Origin: Microbacterium sp. PM5 | GTDB lineage: Bacteria > Actinomycetota > Actinomycetes > Actinomycetales > Microbacteriaceae | Length of the DNA: 64,000 nt | Assembly (NCBI RefSeq): GCF_003293595.1 | Contig: NZ_CP022162.1 | Coordinates: 2,525,799 to 2,589,798, forward strand | Reading direction: 5' to 3' | Part shown: positions 29,886 to 38,605 of the stretch, piece after piece | Numbering within the stretch: the first letter of the stretch is position 1 | Layout of the letters: every line of letters begins with the position of its first letter | The notes under the pieces: model-generated | Seen by the model: the letters and a program-made list of their open reading frames with translations, nothing else | Told to the model about the DNA's origin: nothing | Database searches by the model: none | Position numbers and translations under genes: made by a program

Positions 29886-29967
29886 CGCGAGCCGCCATCC
29901 TCGGCGCGAGCCGACATCATCGGCCGCGCCGCAGGATGTCGGCTCGGCGCCGCAGGAGCGGCTCGCG
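29886..29967. repeat. Nested inverted repeat downstream of map
   Basis: An inner 12-bp perfect inverted repeat CGAGCCGACATC (29907-29918) / GATGTCGGCTCG (29935-29946) lies inside an outer 10-bp repeat CGCGAGCCGC (29886-29895) / GCGGCTCGCG (29958-29967). It would fold into a long two-tier hairpin and probably terminates the map transcript. It also makes any translation start inside it (for example ATG 29936) unlikely. Confidence 0.6.
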
Positions 29968-30070
29968 TGGTGCGCGAAGGTTCCTCCCCAGGGCACCCCG
30001 CGGGCGGCTGTTGTCCACCGTGGGCGAAGAGGGAGATCCGGATGCCGCTGCGGCGGTGATCGTGGACGGC

Positions 30071-31051
30071 ATGCTGGTTTCCGAAGCGCGCACCCTCCTC
30101 GCTTCCCGTGAGGAGCTCGAACGCAGAGGGCGTTCGGCGCGAGACGTCGCTGCGGCGGTGCGGCACGGATCCCTCATCCGTGTGGATCGCGGGTGTTACG
30201 CCGAGGCGGAACGGTGGCGCGGCGCCCACAGCGAAGGGCGTCACCTGATGCGCGTCGTCGCTGCTGAACGTCGTCGCACGGGGAACTCCGAGCTCGTCTA
30301 CTCCCATGCCTCGGCGGCCGTCCTCTGGGAATTGCCGCTGTTTCGCGTCGAACCCCGCCGCGTGCACCTCAGCGGACGCGCAGCGAGCGGGCACGTACGC
30401 GCATCCGAGCCGTTGGTCGCACGTCACCAGGTTGCCGTCGCCTCGAGCGACAAGACGATGCGCCAGGGCGTGGTCTGCACCGGACTGGCCCGCACGGTCG
30501 CGGACGTGCTGCGCTCGGCATCCTTCGAGACAGGACTCTCCCTCGCCGACGCCGCGCTTCGCCGTGCCGCCTGGTCGTGGAACGGGTACGACGTGGAGGC
30601 GGCGGAGAGTCTGCGCCGGCAGGTTGCGCAGCGGCTGCCTTCGGGAGGCCGCGGAGTTCGCGCGGCCCGGCGGATGCTGGAACTCGCCGATGGTCGTGCC
30701 GCTTCGCCGGGGGAGAGCGTGAGCCGGCTCTACATCGGCGACCTCGGCTTCGCCACGCCGCGTCTGCAGGTCCCGGTCGCCGGTCCGGGCTCGCGCCTGT
30801 TCCATGTCGACTTCGCGCTGGATGACGTCGGAGTCTGGGGCGAGTACGACGGCGAGGGAAAGTACCTCGATCCTGCGATGCGGGGCGAGGGCGTCGGGGT
30901 GGAGCGGGTGGTCATGGAAGAGAAGCAGCGCGAGGACTGGATCCGCGGGACCACGGGACGGCGACTCGTGCGCTGGGGCACGGCTGACATCGCCACGGCA
31001 GCCCACCTGGGTGCACGCCTGCGCGCGTTCGGCATCCATCCGCAACGCTGA
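30071..31051 (+). CDS. AbiEi-type N-terminal domain protein with DUF559/PD-(D/E)XK-like C-terminus
   Basis: About 326 residues from ATG 30071. The start is uncertain: GTG 30062, 30056 and 30020 are in frame and no strong ribosome binding site favours one. Residues 1-55 (LASREELERRGRSARDVAAA, then LIRVDRGCYA) match the winged-helix domain of AbiEi antitoxins. The C-terminus has VDFALDDVGVWGEYDGEGKY and later RRLVRWGTADI, the layout of a small Vsr/DUF559-like nuclease fold (D...E-x(n)-K). Such stand-alone proteins are common in Microbacteriaceae and no AbiEii-like nucleotidyltransferase toxin is adjacent. DNA-binding function is inferred; nuclease activity is unproven. Confidence 0.75.
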   Translation: MLVSEARTLLASREELERRGRSARDVAAAVRHGSLIRVDRGCYAEAERWRGAHSEGRHLMRVVAAERRRTGNSELVYSHASAAVLWELPLFRVEPRRVHLSGRAASGHVRASEPLVARHQVAVASSDKTMRQGVVCTGLARTVADVLRSASFETGLSLADAALRRAAWSWNGYDVEAAESLRRQVAQRLPSGGRGVRAARRMLELADGRAASPGESVSRLYIGDLGFATPRLQVPVAGPGSRLFHVDFALDDVGVWGEYDGEGKYLDPAMRGEGVGVERVVMEEKQREDWIRGTTGRRLVRWGTADIATAAHLGARLRAFGIHPQR

Positions 31052-31249
31052 CCCGTCACGCCGAGCCGCCACGAAGGTGCCGAACCGACGCGAAAGGGCG
31101 CGCGAGAACATGGCGGGTCGGGGGAGACGTAGCGGCTCGGCGGGATGGGGGCGGGTGAAGTCACGGCTTTCACGGGCAACGCATAAGAGTGCGTGAGCCA
31201 CAATGGTAGGACGGCGGCGACAGCCGCACATCGGAGAGGCATCGAGGTT

Positions 31250-31936
31250 ATGGCGCAGGCAGCAGCGGGTAAGAGGAACTGGTTCGCGATCTGGGTGAGC
31301 GTGGCGGTCGTCGTCGTGGTCGCGCTGGTCATCGCGCTCGTGGTGTGGATGAACCGGGCAGCCACGGACCCCGGTACGGCACCGGCGGGTGCGGGCATCA
31401 ACCAGGAGACGGGCGCGATCGCCGTCGGCTCGGGAGAGCAGACCCTCGACACCTACATCGACTTCATGTGCCCCATTTGCAACCAGTTCGAGACCACGTA
31501 TGGCCCCGAGATCCTCGATCTGGCGAACAAGGGCACGATCACGCTCAACATCCACCCGATCGCGATCCTGGACCGCTACTCGCAGGGAACCAACTACTCG
31601 ACGCGGTCCGCCAACGCCATGTACTGCGTCGCGCAGGCCGACCCCGACAAGGTCGTCGCGTTCATGCAGGCGATGTACAAGAACCAGCCCCAGGAGAACT
31701 CGACGGGCCTGACCGATCAGCAGATCATCGACATCGCGAAGGGCGTCGGCGTCACGGGTATCGACTCGTGCGTGACGGACGGCACCTATTCGAAGTTCGT
31801 CACCTCGATGACGCAGAAGACGCCGGTCCAGCCGGGCTCGAGCGGCATCGGCACGCCCACTCTCGCGATCAACGGAACGGTCATCTCGAACCAGACCATT
31901 CCGGCGAAGGGCCAGTTCGCCTCCCTCTTCAAGTGA
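31250..31936 (+). CDS. DsbA-like membrane-anchored thioredoxin
   Basis: 228 residues from ATG 31250. An N-terminal membrane anchor (about residues 10-33, FAIWVSVAVVVVVALVIALV) is followed by a DsbA/thioredoxin fold outside the membrane. The active site is Cys74-Pro-Ile-Cys77, the cis-Pro segment is GTPTLAINGT, and a second Cys pair (MYCVAQ, DSCVTD) lies in the helical insert. Predicted role: oxidation or isomerisation of disulfides in exported proteins. Monocistronic, ended by the hairpin at 31957-31991. Confidence 0.92.
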   Translation: MAQAAAGKRNWFAIWVSVAVVVVVALVIALVVWMNRAATDPGTAPAGAGINQETGAIAVGSGEQTLDTYIDFMCPICNQFETTYGPEILDLANKGTITLNIHPIAILDRYSQGTNYSTRSANAMYCVAQADPDKVVAFMQAMYKNQPQENSTGLTDQQIIDIAKGVGVTGIDSCVTDGTYSKFVTSMTQKTPVQPGSSGIGTPTLAINGTVISNQTIPAKGQFASLFK

Positions 31937-31956
31937 CGCGCGTCTGAGACGAGCGA

Positions 31957-31991
31957 GAGGGCCGTACGGCAGTTTGCCGTGCGGCCCTCTA
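31957..31991 (+). terminator. Terminator after the DsbA-like gene, overlapping the infA promoter
   Basis: A 16-bp stem (31957-31972 with 31976-31991, one G-U) and a 3-nt GTT loop. The -35 box of the next promoter (TTGCCG, 31975-31980) lies within the loop and right arm. Confidence 0.75.
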
Positions 31992-32003
31992 TCACGTACA
32001 CTG
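31975..32003 (+). promoter_or_regulatory. Probable promoter of infA and the alpha operon
   Basis: TTGCCG (31975-31980), 17-bp spacer, TACACT (31998-32003). Transcription would start near 32010, giving an 86-nt leader that contains a small hairpin CAGACC-GACC-GGTCTG (32061-32076) shortly before infA. Confidence 0.65.
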
Positions 32004-32095
32004 AATCTTTGGTGCCTTGCGCCTTCATTGGCGTGTCGCCGCACCACATCCCACTCACCGCAGACCGACCGGTCTGCACAAGCGTCAGCGAGGCT

Positions 32096-32317
32096 ATGGC
32101 TAAGAAAGACGGTGTCATCGAAATCGAGGGCGTCGTGTCTGAAGCGCTGCCCAACGCGATGTTCCGCGTTGAGCTCACCAACGGACACAAGGTACTCGCC
32201 ACGATCTCCGGCAAGATGCGGCAGAACTACATCCGCATCATCCCCGAAGACCGCGTCGTCGTGGAGCTCTCGCCCTACGACCTCACGCGCGGTCGCATCG
32301 TCTACCGCTACCGCTAG
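32096..32317 (+). CDS. infA: Translation initiation factor IF-1
   Basis: 73 residues, standard IF-1 OB-fold: [20 protein letters not shown], then [19 protein letters not shown] and the C-terminal [17 protein letters not shown] 32096 gives the conserved N-terminus; upstream in-frame codons belong to the leader. Binds the A site of the 30S subunit during initiation. rpmJ follows after 73 bp that include the palindrome GGATGCCGCGGCATCC. Confidence 0.98.
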   Translation: MAKKDGVIEIEGVVSEALPNAMFRVELTNGHKVLATISGKMRQNYIRIIPEDRVVVELSPYDLTRGRIVYRYR

Positions 32318-32342
32318 ACCGGTCGAGAAGTAACGAGCGGGC

Positions 32343-32358
32343 GGATGCCGCGGCATCC
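32343..32358. repeat. Palindromic word GGATGCCGCGGCATCC between infA and rpmJ
   Basis: Perfect 16-bp palindrome, identical to the core of the hairpin at 16518-16555; flanking CGG/CCG bases lengthen it slightly. It could form a small stem in the mRNA. Confidence 0.5.
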
Positions 32359-32390
32359 CGTCCGACTCGAAGACAGCGAACAGGAAAATC

Positions 32391-32507
32391 ATGAAGGTCA
32401 ACCCCTCCGTCAAGCCCATCTGCGACCACTGCAAGGTCATCCGTCGCCACGGTCGCGTCATGGTGATCTGCAAGTCGAACCCGCGTCACAAGCAGCGCCA
32501 GGGTTGA
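32391..32507 (+). CDS. rpmJ: 50S ribosomal protein L36
   Basis: 38 residues beginning [20 protein letters not shown]. Zinc ligands Cys11, Cys14, Cys27 and His33 are all present, so this is the zinc-binding (C+) form. One residue longer than the usual 37, from an insertion in [12 protein letters not shown]. Starts at ATG 32391 after CAGGAAAATC. It lies between infA and rpsM, the usual order. Confidence 0.97.
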   Translation: MKVNPSVKPICDHCKVIRRHGRVMVICKSNPRHKQRQG

Positions 32508-32557
32508 GTCGGAGCGCATCACCGCGGCGAAGCCGCGCTGATCCGCTCACGACTCAA

Positions 32558-32660
32558 GGTTGAGCAAGGCCGCGCAGCGGCCGAGCCGAAACCTCAGCAC
32601 GAAGACACAACTCCATACCGCGAACGGCGCGTTTCGACTCGCTGCGCTCGCTCAACGACC
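32558..32660. repeat. Dispersed intergenic inverted repeat, copy 2 (arms in opposite order)
   Basis: Here the right-type arm comes first (32558-32593, GGTTGAGCAAGGCCG...) and the left-type arm second (32627-32660, GCTGCGCTCGCTCAACGACC), separated by about 33 nt. The left arm is almost identical to those at 12.5 kb and 60.2 kb. It fills most of the 299-bp rpmJ-rpsM gap, which otherwise shows no gene. Confidence 0.7.
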
Positions 32661-32806
32661 AGTGGTCCGAGAACGGCGCAACGTTCGCACCGACTGGAAA
32701 CAGTCAGCACACAGGCAGGATCAGATCCTCTTCGGAGGGGACACCTCGGGGCGGAGGCCCGGGCACCGATCCTGCTCCACACCTCCACTACTCCTAGGAG
32801 AACCGC

Positions 32807-33187
32807 ATGGCACGTCTTGCCGGCGTTGACATCCCGCGCGACAAGCGCGTGGTGATCGCCCTCACGTACATCTACGGCATCGGCCGTACCCGTTCGGTCG
32901 AGATCCTCAAGGCCACCGAGATCGACGAGTCGATCCGCGTCAAGGACCTCACCGACGACCAGCTGGTCGCGCTGCGCGACCACATCGAAGGCAACTACAA
33001 GGTGGAGGGTGACCTGCGCCGTGAGGTCGCCGCCGACATCCGCCGCAAGGTCGAGATCGGCTCGTACGAGGGTCTGCGTCACCGCCGCGGCCTTCCGGTG
33101 CGCGGTCAGCGCACCAAGACCAACGCGCGTACCCGCAAGGGCCCGAAGCGCACCGTCGCCGGCAAGAAGAAGGCCGGCCGCAAGTAA
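32807..33187 (+). CDS. rpsM: 30S ribosomal protein S13
   Basis: 126 residues, standard S13 of the 30S head that contacts P-site tRNA and the B1 bridges. [20 protein letters not shown] at the N-terminus and [20 protein letters not shown] at the basic C-terminus. The start follows TAGGAGAACCGC. Separated from rpmJ by a 299-bp gap with a dispersed repeat. Confidence 0.98.
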   Translation: MARLAGVDIPRDKRVVIALTYIYGIGRTRSVEILKATEIDESIRVKDLTDDQLVALRDHIEGNYKVEGDLRREVAADIRRKVEIGSYEGLRHRRGLPVRGQRTKTNARTRKGPKRTVAGKKKAGRK

Positions 33188-33223
33188 GCGCGGCCCCCGG
33201 TACAGGTTTAGGAGAACAGACAC

Positions 33224-33622
33224 ATGGCACAGGCCAAGACCGCTGCGCGCAAGCCGCGCCGCAAGGAGAAGAAGAACATCGCGCTGGGCCAGGCCCACAT
33301 CAAGTCGACGTTCAACAACACGATCGTTTCGATCACCGACCCCTCGGGCGCTGTCATCAGCTGGGCGTCCTCGGGTGGAGTGGGCTTCAAGGGCTCGCGT
33401 AAGTCGACCCCGTACGCCGCCGGCATGGCCGCCGAGTCGGCCGCCCGCCAGGCCGCCGAGCACGGCGTCAAGAAGGTCGACGTCTTCGTGAAGGGCCCGG
33501 GTTCGGGTCGCGAGACCGCGATCCGTTCGCTGCAGGCCGCCGGCCTCGAGGTGGGGTCGATCTCCGACGTCACCCCGCAGGCGCACAACGGCTGCCGCCC
33601 GCCGAAGCGTCGCCGCGTCTGA
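33224..33622 (+). CDS. rpsK: 30S ribosomal protein S11
   Basis: 132 residues, standard platform protein S11: [38 protein letters not shown], and the C-terminal [16 protein letters not shown]. Ribosome binding site TTTAGGAGAACAGAC. rpsD, which follows rpsK in many bacteria, is absent here; rpoA comes next after 120 bp. Confidence 0.98.
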   Translation: MAQAKTAARKPRRKEKKNIALGQAHIKSTFNNTIVSITDPSGAVISWASSGGVGFKGSRKSTPYAAGMAAESAARQAAEHGVKKVDVFVKGPGSGRETAIRSLQAAGLEVGSISDVTPQAHNGCRPPKRRRV

Positions 33623-33629
33623 CTTCCGG

Positions 33630-33663
33630 GCCGGGTGCCCCCGCATCGCGGGCGGCACCCGGC
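33630..33663 (+). terminator. Hairpin between rpsK and rpoA
   Basis: Outer 10-bp stem GCCGGGTGCC / GGCACCCGGC with an inner CCGC-ATC-GCGG hairpin. No T-run follows directly. Possibly an attenuator that sets the level of rpoA-rplQ relative to rpsM-rpsK. Confidence 0.5.
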
Positions 33664-33742
33664 ATCCGTCGTCTTTGAAAACTCAACACCTCTTGCAATC
33701 GCACGTGTCATATAGCGGGCACGTGACGGAAAGGAACACATA

Positions 33743-34732
33743 GTGCTCATTGCACAGCGTCCCACTCTGACCGAGGAGAAGATCGGCGAGTTCCGCAGCC
33801 GCTTCGTCATCGAGCCGCTGGAGCCCGGCTTCGGCTACACGATCGGCAACGCGCTGCGCCGCAGCCTGCTGTCCTCGATCCCCGGCGCGGCTGTCACCAG
33901 CATCCGCATCGACGGCGTGCTGCACGAGTTCAGCACCATCCCGGGCGTGAAGGAGGATGTCACCGAGATCATCCTCAACATCAAGCAGCTGGTCGTCTCC
34001 TCGGAGCGCGACGAGCCGATCACCGCCTACCTGCGCAAGACCGGCGCCGGCGAGGTCACCGCCGCCGACATCTCCGCTCCGGCGGGTGTCGAGGTGCACA
34101 ACCCCGAGCTGGTCATCGCGACGCTCAACGACTCGGCGAAGTTCGAGCTCGAGCTCACGATCGAGCGCGGCCGTGGCTACGTGTCGGCCACCCAGAACCG
34201 CAACGAGTACGCCGAGGCGGGCCAGATCCCGATCGACTCGATCTACTCGCCCGTTCTGAAGGTCTCGTACCGCGTCGACGCCACGCGTGCCGGTGAGCGC
34301 ACCGACTTCGACAAGCTCGTCCTGGACGTCGAGGCCAAGCCGTCGATCTCCCCGCGCGACGCCGTCGCGTCGGCCGGGCGCACGCTCACCGAGCTGTTCG
34401 GTCTCGCTCGCGAGTTGAACGTCGAAGCCGAGGGCATCGAGATCGGTCCCGCGCCGGTCGCCGAGGTTCTCACCAACGAGCTGTCGATGCCGATCGAGGA
34501 CCTCGATCTGTCGGTGCGTTCGTACAACTGCCTCAAGCGCGAGGGCATCAACACGGTGTCGGAGCTGGTCGCCCTCTCCGAGACGCAGCTGATGAACATC
34601 CGCAACTTCGGTCAGAAGTCGGTCGACGAGGTGCGCGACAAGCTCGTCTCCCTCGGCCTGTCGCTGAAGGACTCGGTCCCCGGGTTCGACGGTGCGCACT
34701 TCTACGGCGGCTACGACGACGAGGCCCTCTGA
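33743..34732 (+). CDS. rpoA: RNA polymerase alpha subunit
   Basis: 329 residues. The N-terminal dimerisation domain ([20 protein letters not shown]) and the C-terminal DNA-binding domain ([20 protein letters not shown]) are both present. The start is GTG 33743 with GGAAAGGA upstream. The alpha CTD contacts activators and UP elements. It is followed by rplQ after 83 bp. Confidence 0.98.
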   Translation: MLIAQRPTLTEEKIGEFRSRFVIEPLEPGFGYTIGNALRRSLLSSIPGAAVTSIRIDGVLHEFSTIPGVKEDVTEIILNIKQLVVSSERDEPITAYLRKTGAGEVTAADISAPAGVEVHNPELVIATLNDSAKFELELTIERGRGYVSATQNRNEYAEAGQIPIDSIYSPVLKVSYRVDATRAGERTDFDKLVLDVEAKPSISPRDAVASAGRTLTELFGLARELNVEAEGIEIGPAPVAEVLTNELSMPIEDLDLSVRSYNCLKREGINTVSELVALSETQLMNIRNFGQKSVDEVRDKLVSLGLSLKDSVPGFDGAHFYGGYDDEAL

Positions 34733-34815
34733 GCCTCCGCGCTCGCAACGGCAAGACCTTCTGCGCGCACCGGCCCCGACCGGTTCGCTGACCTTTTCCC
34801 TCTGGAGTAACTGAC

Positions 34816-35403
34816 ATGCCCAAGCCCACCAAGGGTCCCCGCCTCGGAGGCGGCCCCGCCCACGAGCGTCTGCTGCTGGCCAACCTGGCCTCGGCGCTGT
34901 TCACCCACAAGTCGATCACGACGACCGAGACCAAGGCCAAGCGCCTGCGCCCGCTCGCCGAGCGCATGGTCACGTTCGCCAAGCGTGGCGACCTGCACGC
35001 GCGCCGTCGTGTGCTGTCCGTCCTCGGCAACAAGGACGCCGTCCACGAGCTGTTCGCCGAGATCGCGCCGCTGGTCGCCGAGCGTGAGGGCGGCTACACC
35101 CGCATCACGAAGATCGGCAACCGCAAGGGCGACAACGCGCCGATGGCTGTGATCGAGCTCGTCCTCGAGCCGGTCAACCCGAAGCCGAAGTCGACCAAGA
35201 AGGCGGCCGCTGCCGCTCCGGCCGCCACCCCGGCCAAGGATGAGGATGCCGCCGAGGAGACCGCCACCGACGCGGTCGCCGAGGCCGACGAGGCTCAGGA
35301 TGCCGCGGACGAGGTCGTCGCCGACGCCGCCGCCGCCGCAGGTGCCGAGTCGCCCGAGGAGGGCGCCGCGGCCGAGGCTGCTGCCGAGGACGCCGCGAAG
35401 TAA
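34816..35403 (+). CDS. rplQ: 50S ribosomal protein L17 with acidic Ala/Glu-rich tail
   Basis: 195 residues. The L17 core (residues 1-120; [20 protein letters not shown], then [20 protein letters not shown]) is normal. From residue about 121 a tail of some 75 Ala/Glu/Asp residues follows, with a short [10 protein letters not shown] basic hinge. Long acidic L17 tails are known in actinobacteria. Last gene of the alpha operon; a terminator follows at 35418-35456. Confidence 0.97.
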   Translation: MPKPTKGPRLGGGPAHERLLLANLASALFTHKSITTTETKAKRLRPLAERMVTFAKRGDLHARRRVLSVLGNKDAVHELFAEIAPLVAEREGGYTRITKIGNRKGDNAPMAVIELVLEPVNPKPKSTKKAAAAAPAATPAKDEDAAEETATDAVAEADEAQDAADEVVADAAAAAGAESPEEGAAAEAAAEDAAK

Positions 35404-35417
35404 GCACGGCTGTCGTT

Positions 35418-35456
35418 CGAGAAGGCCCGCACCCATCAGGGGTGCGGGCCTTCTCG
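35418..35456 (+). terminator. Terminator of the alpha operon
   Basis: 17-bp perfect stem (35418-35434 with 35440-35456; core GAAGGCCCGCACCC) with a 5-nt loop, followed by TTTC. Ends the rpoA-rplQ transcript. Confidence 0.8.
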
Positions 35457-35517
35457 TTTCGCGCCTCGGCCGGCTCCGCGCGTGCGCGCCACGCGCGTCC
35501 CAACTACAGTGGCCCGA

Positions 35518-36603
35518 GTGAGTGAGCCATCGCTGAGTGCACGCATCGACCAGTCCCGCCGCCGGTCCGGATCCGAGCTCGGACCGGTGCTGCCACGGCA
35601 TCCGGAGGTCGCGTCGTGGCGCACCGCGACGGCCGACGACATCGACGCCATCCACGCCGTGATGGTGGCGGCGGAGCGTGTCGACCACCCGACCTGGACC
35701 ACTCCGCGCGAGGACGTCGCCGACACCTTCGATCTTGCGCACATCGACCACTCCCGCGACACCGTGCTGGCGCTGGATGCCGAGGGTACCGTGATCGCGT
35801 TCGGAAGCTCCTTCCTCCACCCTTCGCGCGAGGGCGCCCTGAACGTGCACCTGTCGGGTGCGGTGCTGCCGACGCTGTGGCGCCGCGGGATCGGCAGCGC
35901 GGTGTTCGGCTGGCAGTACGCGCGCGGCCTCGAGCAGCTGGCGGAGGCCGCGGGTGCGCTGCCCGACGTGCCGGGGGAAGACTGGAGCGCTCAGCTGCGG
36001 GTGTACGCCGAGGAGTCGAACCGCGGGAATCAGAGGCTCGCCGAGTCGGCGGGTCTGGCCGCCGAACGCTGGTTCGCCACGATGCTGCGGGATCTGACCG
36101 ACGGTGCGCCGGAGGTGTCGCTGCCGGCCGCGGCGCGGGAGGGCGGGCTGCGCATCGTGGCGTACACGCACGATCGTGATGACGACGCCCGTCTGGCGCG
36201 CAACGATGCGTTCCGCGATCACTGGGGAAGCCTGCCGAGCCAGCCCGAGTCGTGGGCCAAGTTCGTCGGCGGCGAGTTCTTCCGCGCCGATCTGTCCCGG
36301 CTGGTCGTCGAGGCCGACGGCACCATCGCCGCTTTCTGTCTCGCGTCGGTGAACGAGGAGGACTGGGCGAGTCTGGGCGCCTCGAACTCGTACATCGACC
36401 TCATCGGTGTCGTGCGGGCGCGCCGTCGGCAGGGACTGGCTCCCGCGGTCGTCGCGGCGACGTTGCGCGCGATCGCCGATGCCGGTCTGCAGAAGGCGGT
36501 GCTCGACGTCGACACCGCCAGCCCGACGGGCGCCGATGCCCTCTACGAGGGGCTGGGCTTCGTGGCGGACGAACGGTCGGTCGCCCTGGTCGCGCACATC
36601 TGA
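35518..36603 (+). CDS. Tandem GNAT-family N-acetyltransferase
   Basis: 361 residues from GTG 35518. The start is favoured because a -10-like TACAGT (35505-35510) ends 7 nt upstream, suggesting a leaderless mRNA. There are two GNAT-like halves: residues about 30-185 (LPTLWRRGIGSAVFGWQYAR in the acetyl-CoA loop region) and about 200-361 (VVRARRRQGLAPAVVAATLR with the R/Q-x-x-G-x-A signature). Tandem GNAT proteins include mycothiol synthase MshD, but I cannot assign that activity from the sequence. Monocistronic; converges with the acyltransferase gene. Confidence 0.85.
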   Translation: MSEPSLSARIDQSRRRSGSELGPVLPRHPEVASWRTATADDIDAIHAVMVAAERVDHPTWTTPREDVADTFDLAHIDHSRDTVLALDAEGTVIAFGSSFLHPSREGALNVHLSGAVLPTLWRRGIGSAVFGWQYARGLEQLAEAAGALPDVPGEDWSAQLRVYAEESNRGNQRLAESAGLAAERWFATMLRDLTDGAPEVSLPAAAREGGLRIVAYTHDRDDDARLARNDAFRDHWGSLPSQPESWAKFVGGEFFRADLSRLVVEADGTIAAFCLASVNEEDWASLGASNSYIDLIGVVRARRRQGLAPAVVAATLRAIADAGLQKAVLDVDTASPTGADALYEGLGFVADERSVALVAHI

Positions 36604-36618
36604 GGCGCCCGCTGCGCA

Positions 36619-36638
36619 CGCCCGCGGCGCCGCGGGCG
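36619..36638. terminator. Palindrome between convergent genes
   Basis: A 20-bp perfect palindrome with core CCCGCGGCGCCGCGGG lies between the ends of the GNAT gene and the acyltransferase gene, and could act as a terminator for both. Confidence 0.5.
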
Positions 36639-36640
36639 GC

Positions 36641-38593
36641 TCAGGACGACGGTGCGGGGGCGAACGTCCGACTCGTCGCCCAGCGGATCAGCTGCACCTG
36701 GTAGCGCGTCTGCGCGCGCTGATTCGCCACGGCATCGACGGCGTGGGTGACGGTGTCGGCGTAGATGCGCCCGCCGGTCTCGCCCGGATGGATGCCGTCG
36801 CCGGCGAGCACATCGGCGTGCGGCGCGATCGCGCCGGACCAGTCGGCGATGACGACGCCGGGATGGCTCGCCGCGAACGCGCTCAGCTCGGCATTGACGC
36901 CCGGGATCCAATCGCGGGGAGCGAACGCCGTGACCAGAACGAGCGTGCGGTCGCGACCGACGCGGTCGTAGATGTCCTGGAGGGCGTCCGAATCGACGGG
37001 GCCGTTGGTGCCGAGGCCCACGACGACGTAGTCACGCAGGGCACCCTGGTCGGAGAGCCGGTCGATGATCTTGCTGCCCGCCCACATCGAGCGCGAGACC
37101 TCGGCGTCGATCTGCACGCCGGGCAGCTCATCGAGCAGGCCGCCGGCCGAGGCCAGCATCACCGAGTCACCGACGGCCGTCACCCGGTCGCCGCTCACGG
37201 TGACCGGTGCCGGGGGCAGCGGCTCGCCGTCGGGGCCCTGCGTCGCCGTGGCGGTGGGTGTCGCCGTGGGTGCCGCGGCGCTGCCGCCCGACGGAGTGGG
37301 GGCGGCGGATGCCGCGTCGAGCGCGCGCTGGCCCGCCTCGACCACCGCCTGGCTGGAGCTGACTGGCGGGGCGGCGGCGACTGCGGCCGTCGTGCCGCCG
37401 AGCACGAGCGCCCCGACACCGACGGTCGCGATCGCGCCGAACCGCCGTGACGGCGTGGAGTGCAGGCGCGCCCACAGTGCTCGCCCCGCGCCCCGGAAGC
37501 CGAGCCGGCGCACGGGCTGTTCGAGCAGGCGGTACGAGGCCGCGGAGACGCCGAGGGTGAGGGCGGCGGCGCCGAGCCCGACGCTGACCGGCACGGATTC
37601 CTCGAGGAAGCCGCCCGTGGTCGCGAGGGCGAGCAGGACGACGATGGGCCAGTGCCACAGGTAGATGCCGTAGGAGCGCTCGCCGATCCAGCGCAGCGGC
37701 GCGACGTCGAGGGCGTGCCCGAACCAGGAGCCGGCGTGTGTCGCCGTCGCGATCGCGACCGCGGTCAGTGCACTCGCGATCGCCGGCACGAGCGGATAGC
37801 GCTCCGCCCCGCCCGGCAGCGCACCGACGATGATGATGCCGATCACACTCGCCGTGCCGATGACCGCGGTCCAGGCGGGCACGACGCCGCCGATGGACGG
37901 GCGCGCGGACGCGCTCCACGCGGTGCGCCCGGCGAGCGCGAAGGCCAGTGCGACGCCGAGCAGCAGGCCGAAGGCGTGCGTATCGGTGCCGTAATACGCG
38001 CGCGTCAGGTCGACCGAGCCCGCGCCGACGCCCACGAGCTGCGCTGCCCAGGCCAGGGATGCCGCGGCCAGGACCATCGCGACGGCGGCGCGCATGCCGC
38101 GGCGTGGCAGCAGGAGGAACACGGGCAGAAGCAGCGGCCAGAGCACGTAGAACTGCTCCTCCACCGCGAGCGACCACAGGTTTCGCAGCAGCTCGGGCTG
38201 CGTCCCGGCGAAGTAGGACGCGCCGGCCGAGATCGACGCCCAGTTGGAGGAGAACGTGATCGCGCCGAGCACCTGTCGACCGAGCCCCAGCAGAACGTCC
38301 CCACCGATGAGCCAGGCGACGCTGGCGCTCACGGTGACCACCACGGCGAGGGCCGGCAGCAGCCGGCGGGCGCGGCGCGCCCAGAACGCGCCGAGGGCGA
38401 TGCGGCTGGTGCGGTCGTGTTCGCGCAGCAGCAGCGACGTGATGAGGAAGCCCGAGATGACGAAGAAGACGTCGACGCCGACGAAGCCGCTCTGCAGGAG
38501 CCAGCCGGGGAACAGGTGGTACACGACCACGAGCAGCACGGCGAGCGCGCGCAGGCCGTCGAGGCCGGCGAAACGAGGGGAGGGGGAGGTCAT
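36641..38593 (-). CDS. OafA-type acyltransferase with C-terminal SGNH domain
   Basis: 650 residues from ATG 38593 (GTG 38602 is an alternative three codons upstream). The N-terminal acyltransferase-3 domain has about ten membrane helices with GLDGLRALAVLLVVVYHLFP, FVGVDVFFVISGFLITSLLL and NLWSLAVEEQFYVLWPLLLP. The extracytoplasmic C-terminus is SGNH-like: GDSVMLASAGGLLDELP, VVVGLGTNG, and GDGIHPGETGGRIYAD with the catalytic-type Asp/His. Such proteins O-acetylate peptidoglycan or cell-surface polysaccharides. Upstream are five phased 11-bp repeats. Substrate unknown. Confidence 0.93.
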   Translation of the reverse strand: MTSPSPRFAGLDGLRALAVLLVVVYHLFPGWLLQSGFVGVDVFFVISGFLITSLLLREHDRTSRIALGAFWARRARRLLPALAVVVTVSASVAWLIGGDVLLGLGRQVLGAITFSSNWASISAGASYFAGTQPELLRNLWSLAVEEQFYVLWPLLLPVFLLLPRRGMRAAVAMVLAAASLAWAAQLVGVGAGSVDLTRAYYGTDTHAFGLLLGVALAFALAGRTAWSASARPSIGGVVPAWTAVIGTASVIGIIIVGALPGGAERYPLVPAIASALTAVAIATATHAGSWFGHALDVAPLRWIGERSYGIYLWHWPIVVLLALATTGGFLEESVPVSVGLGAAALTLGVSAASYRLLEQPVRRLGFRGAGRALWARLHSTPSRRFGAIATVGVGALVLGGTTAAVAAAPPVSSSQAVVEAGQRALDAASAAPTPSGGSAAAPTATPTATATQGPDGEPLPPAPVTVSGDRVTAVGDSVMLASAGGLLDELPGVQIDAEVSRSMWAGSKIIDRLSDQGALRDYVVVGLGTNGPVDSDALQDIYDRVGRDRTLVLVTAFAPRDWIPGVNAELSAFAASHPGVVIADWSGAIAPHADVLAGDGIHPGETGGRIYADTVTHAVDAVANQRAQTRYQVQLIRWATSRTFAPAPSS

Positions 38594-38605
38594 GGCGGGC
38601 ACTGG

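Noticed and set aside
29936..30070. Longer AbiEi-like protein starting at ATG 29936
   Set aside because: That start is inside a long hairpin, has no ribosome binding site, and adds only an Arg-rich segment.
33693..33716. Promoter before rpoA (TTGCAA and TATAGC)
   Set aside because: The spacer would be only 12 bp.
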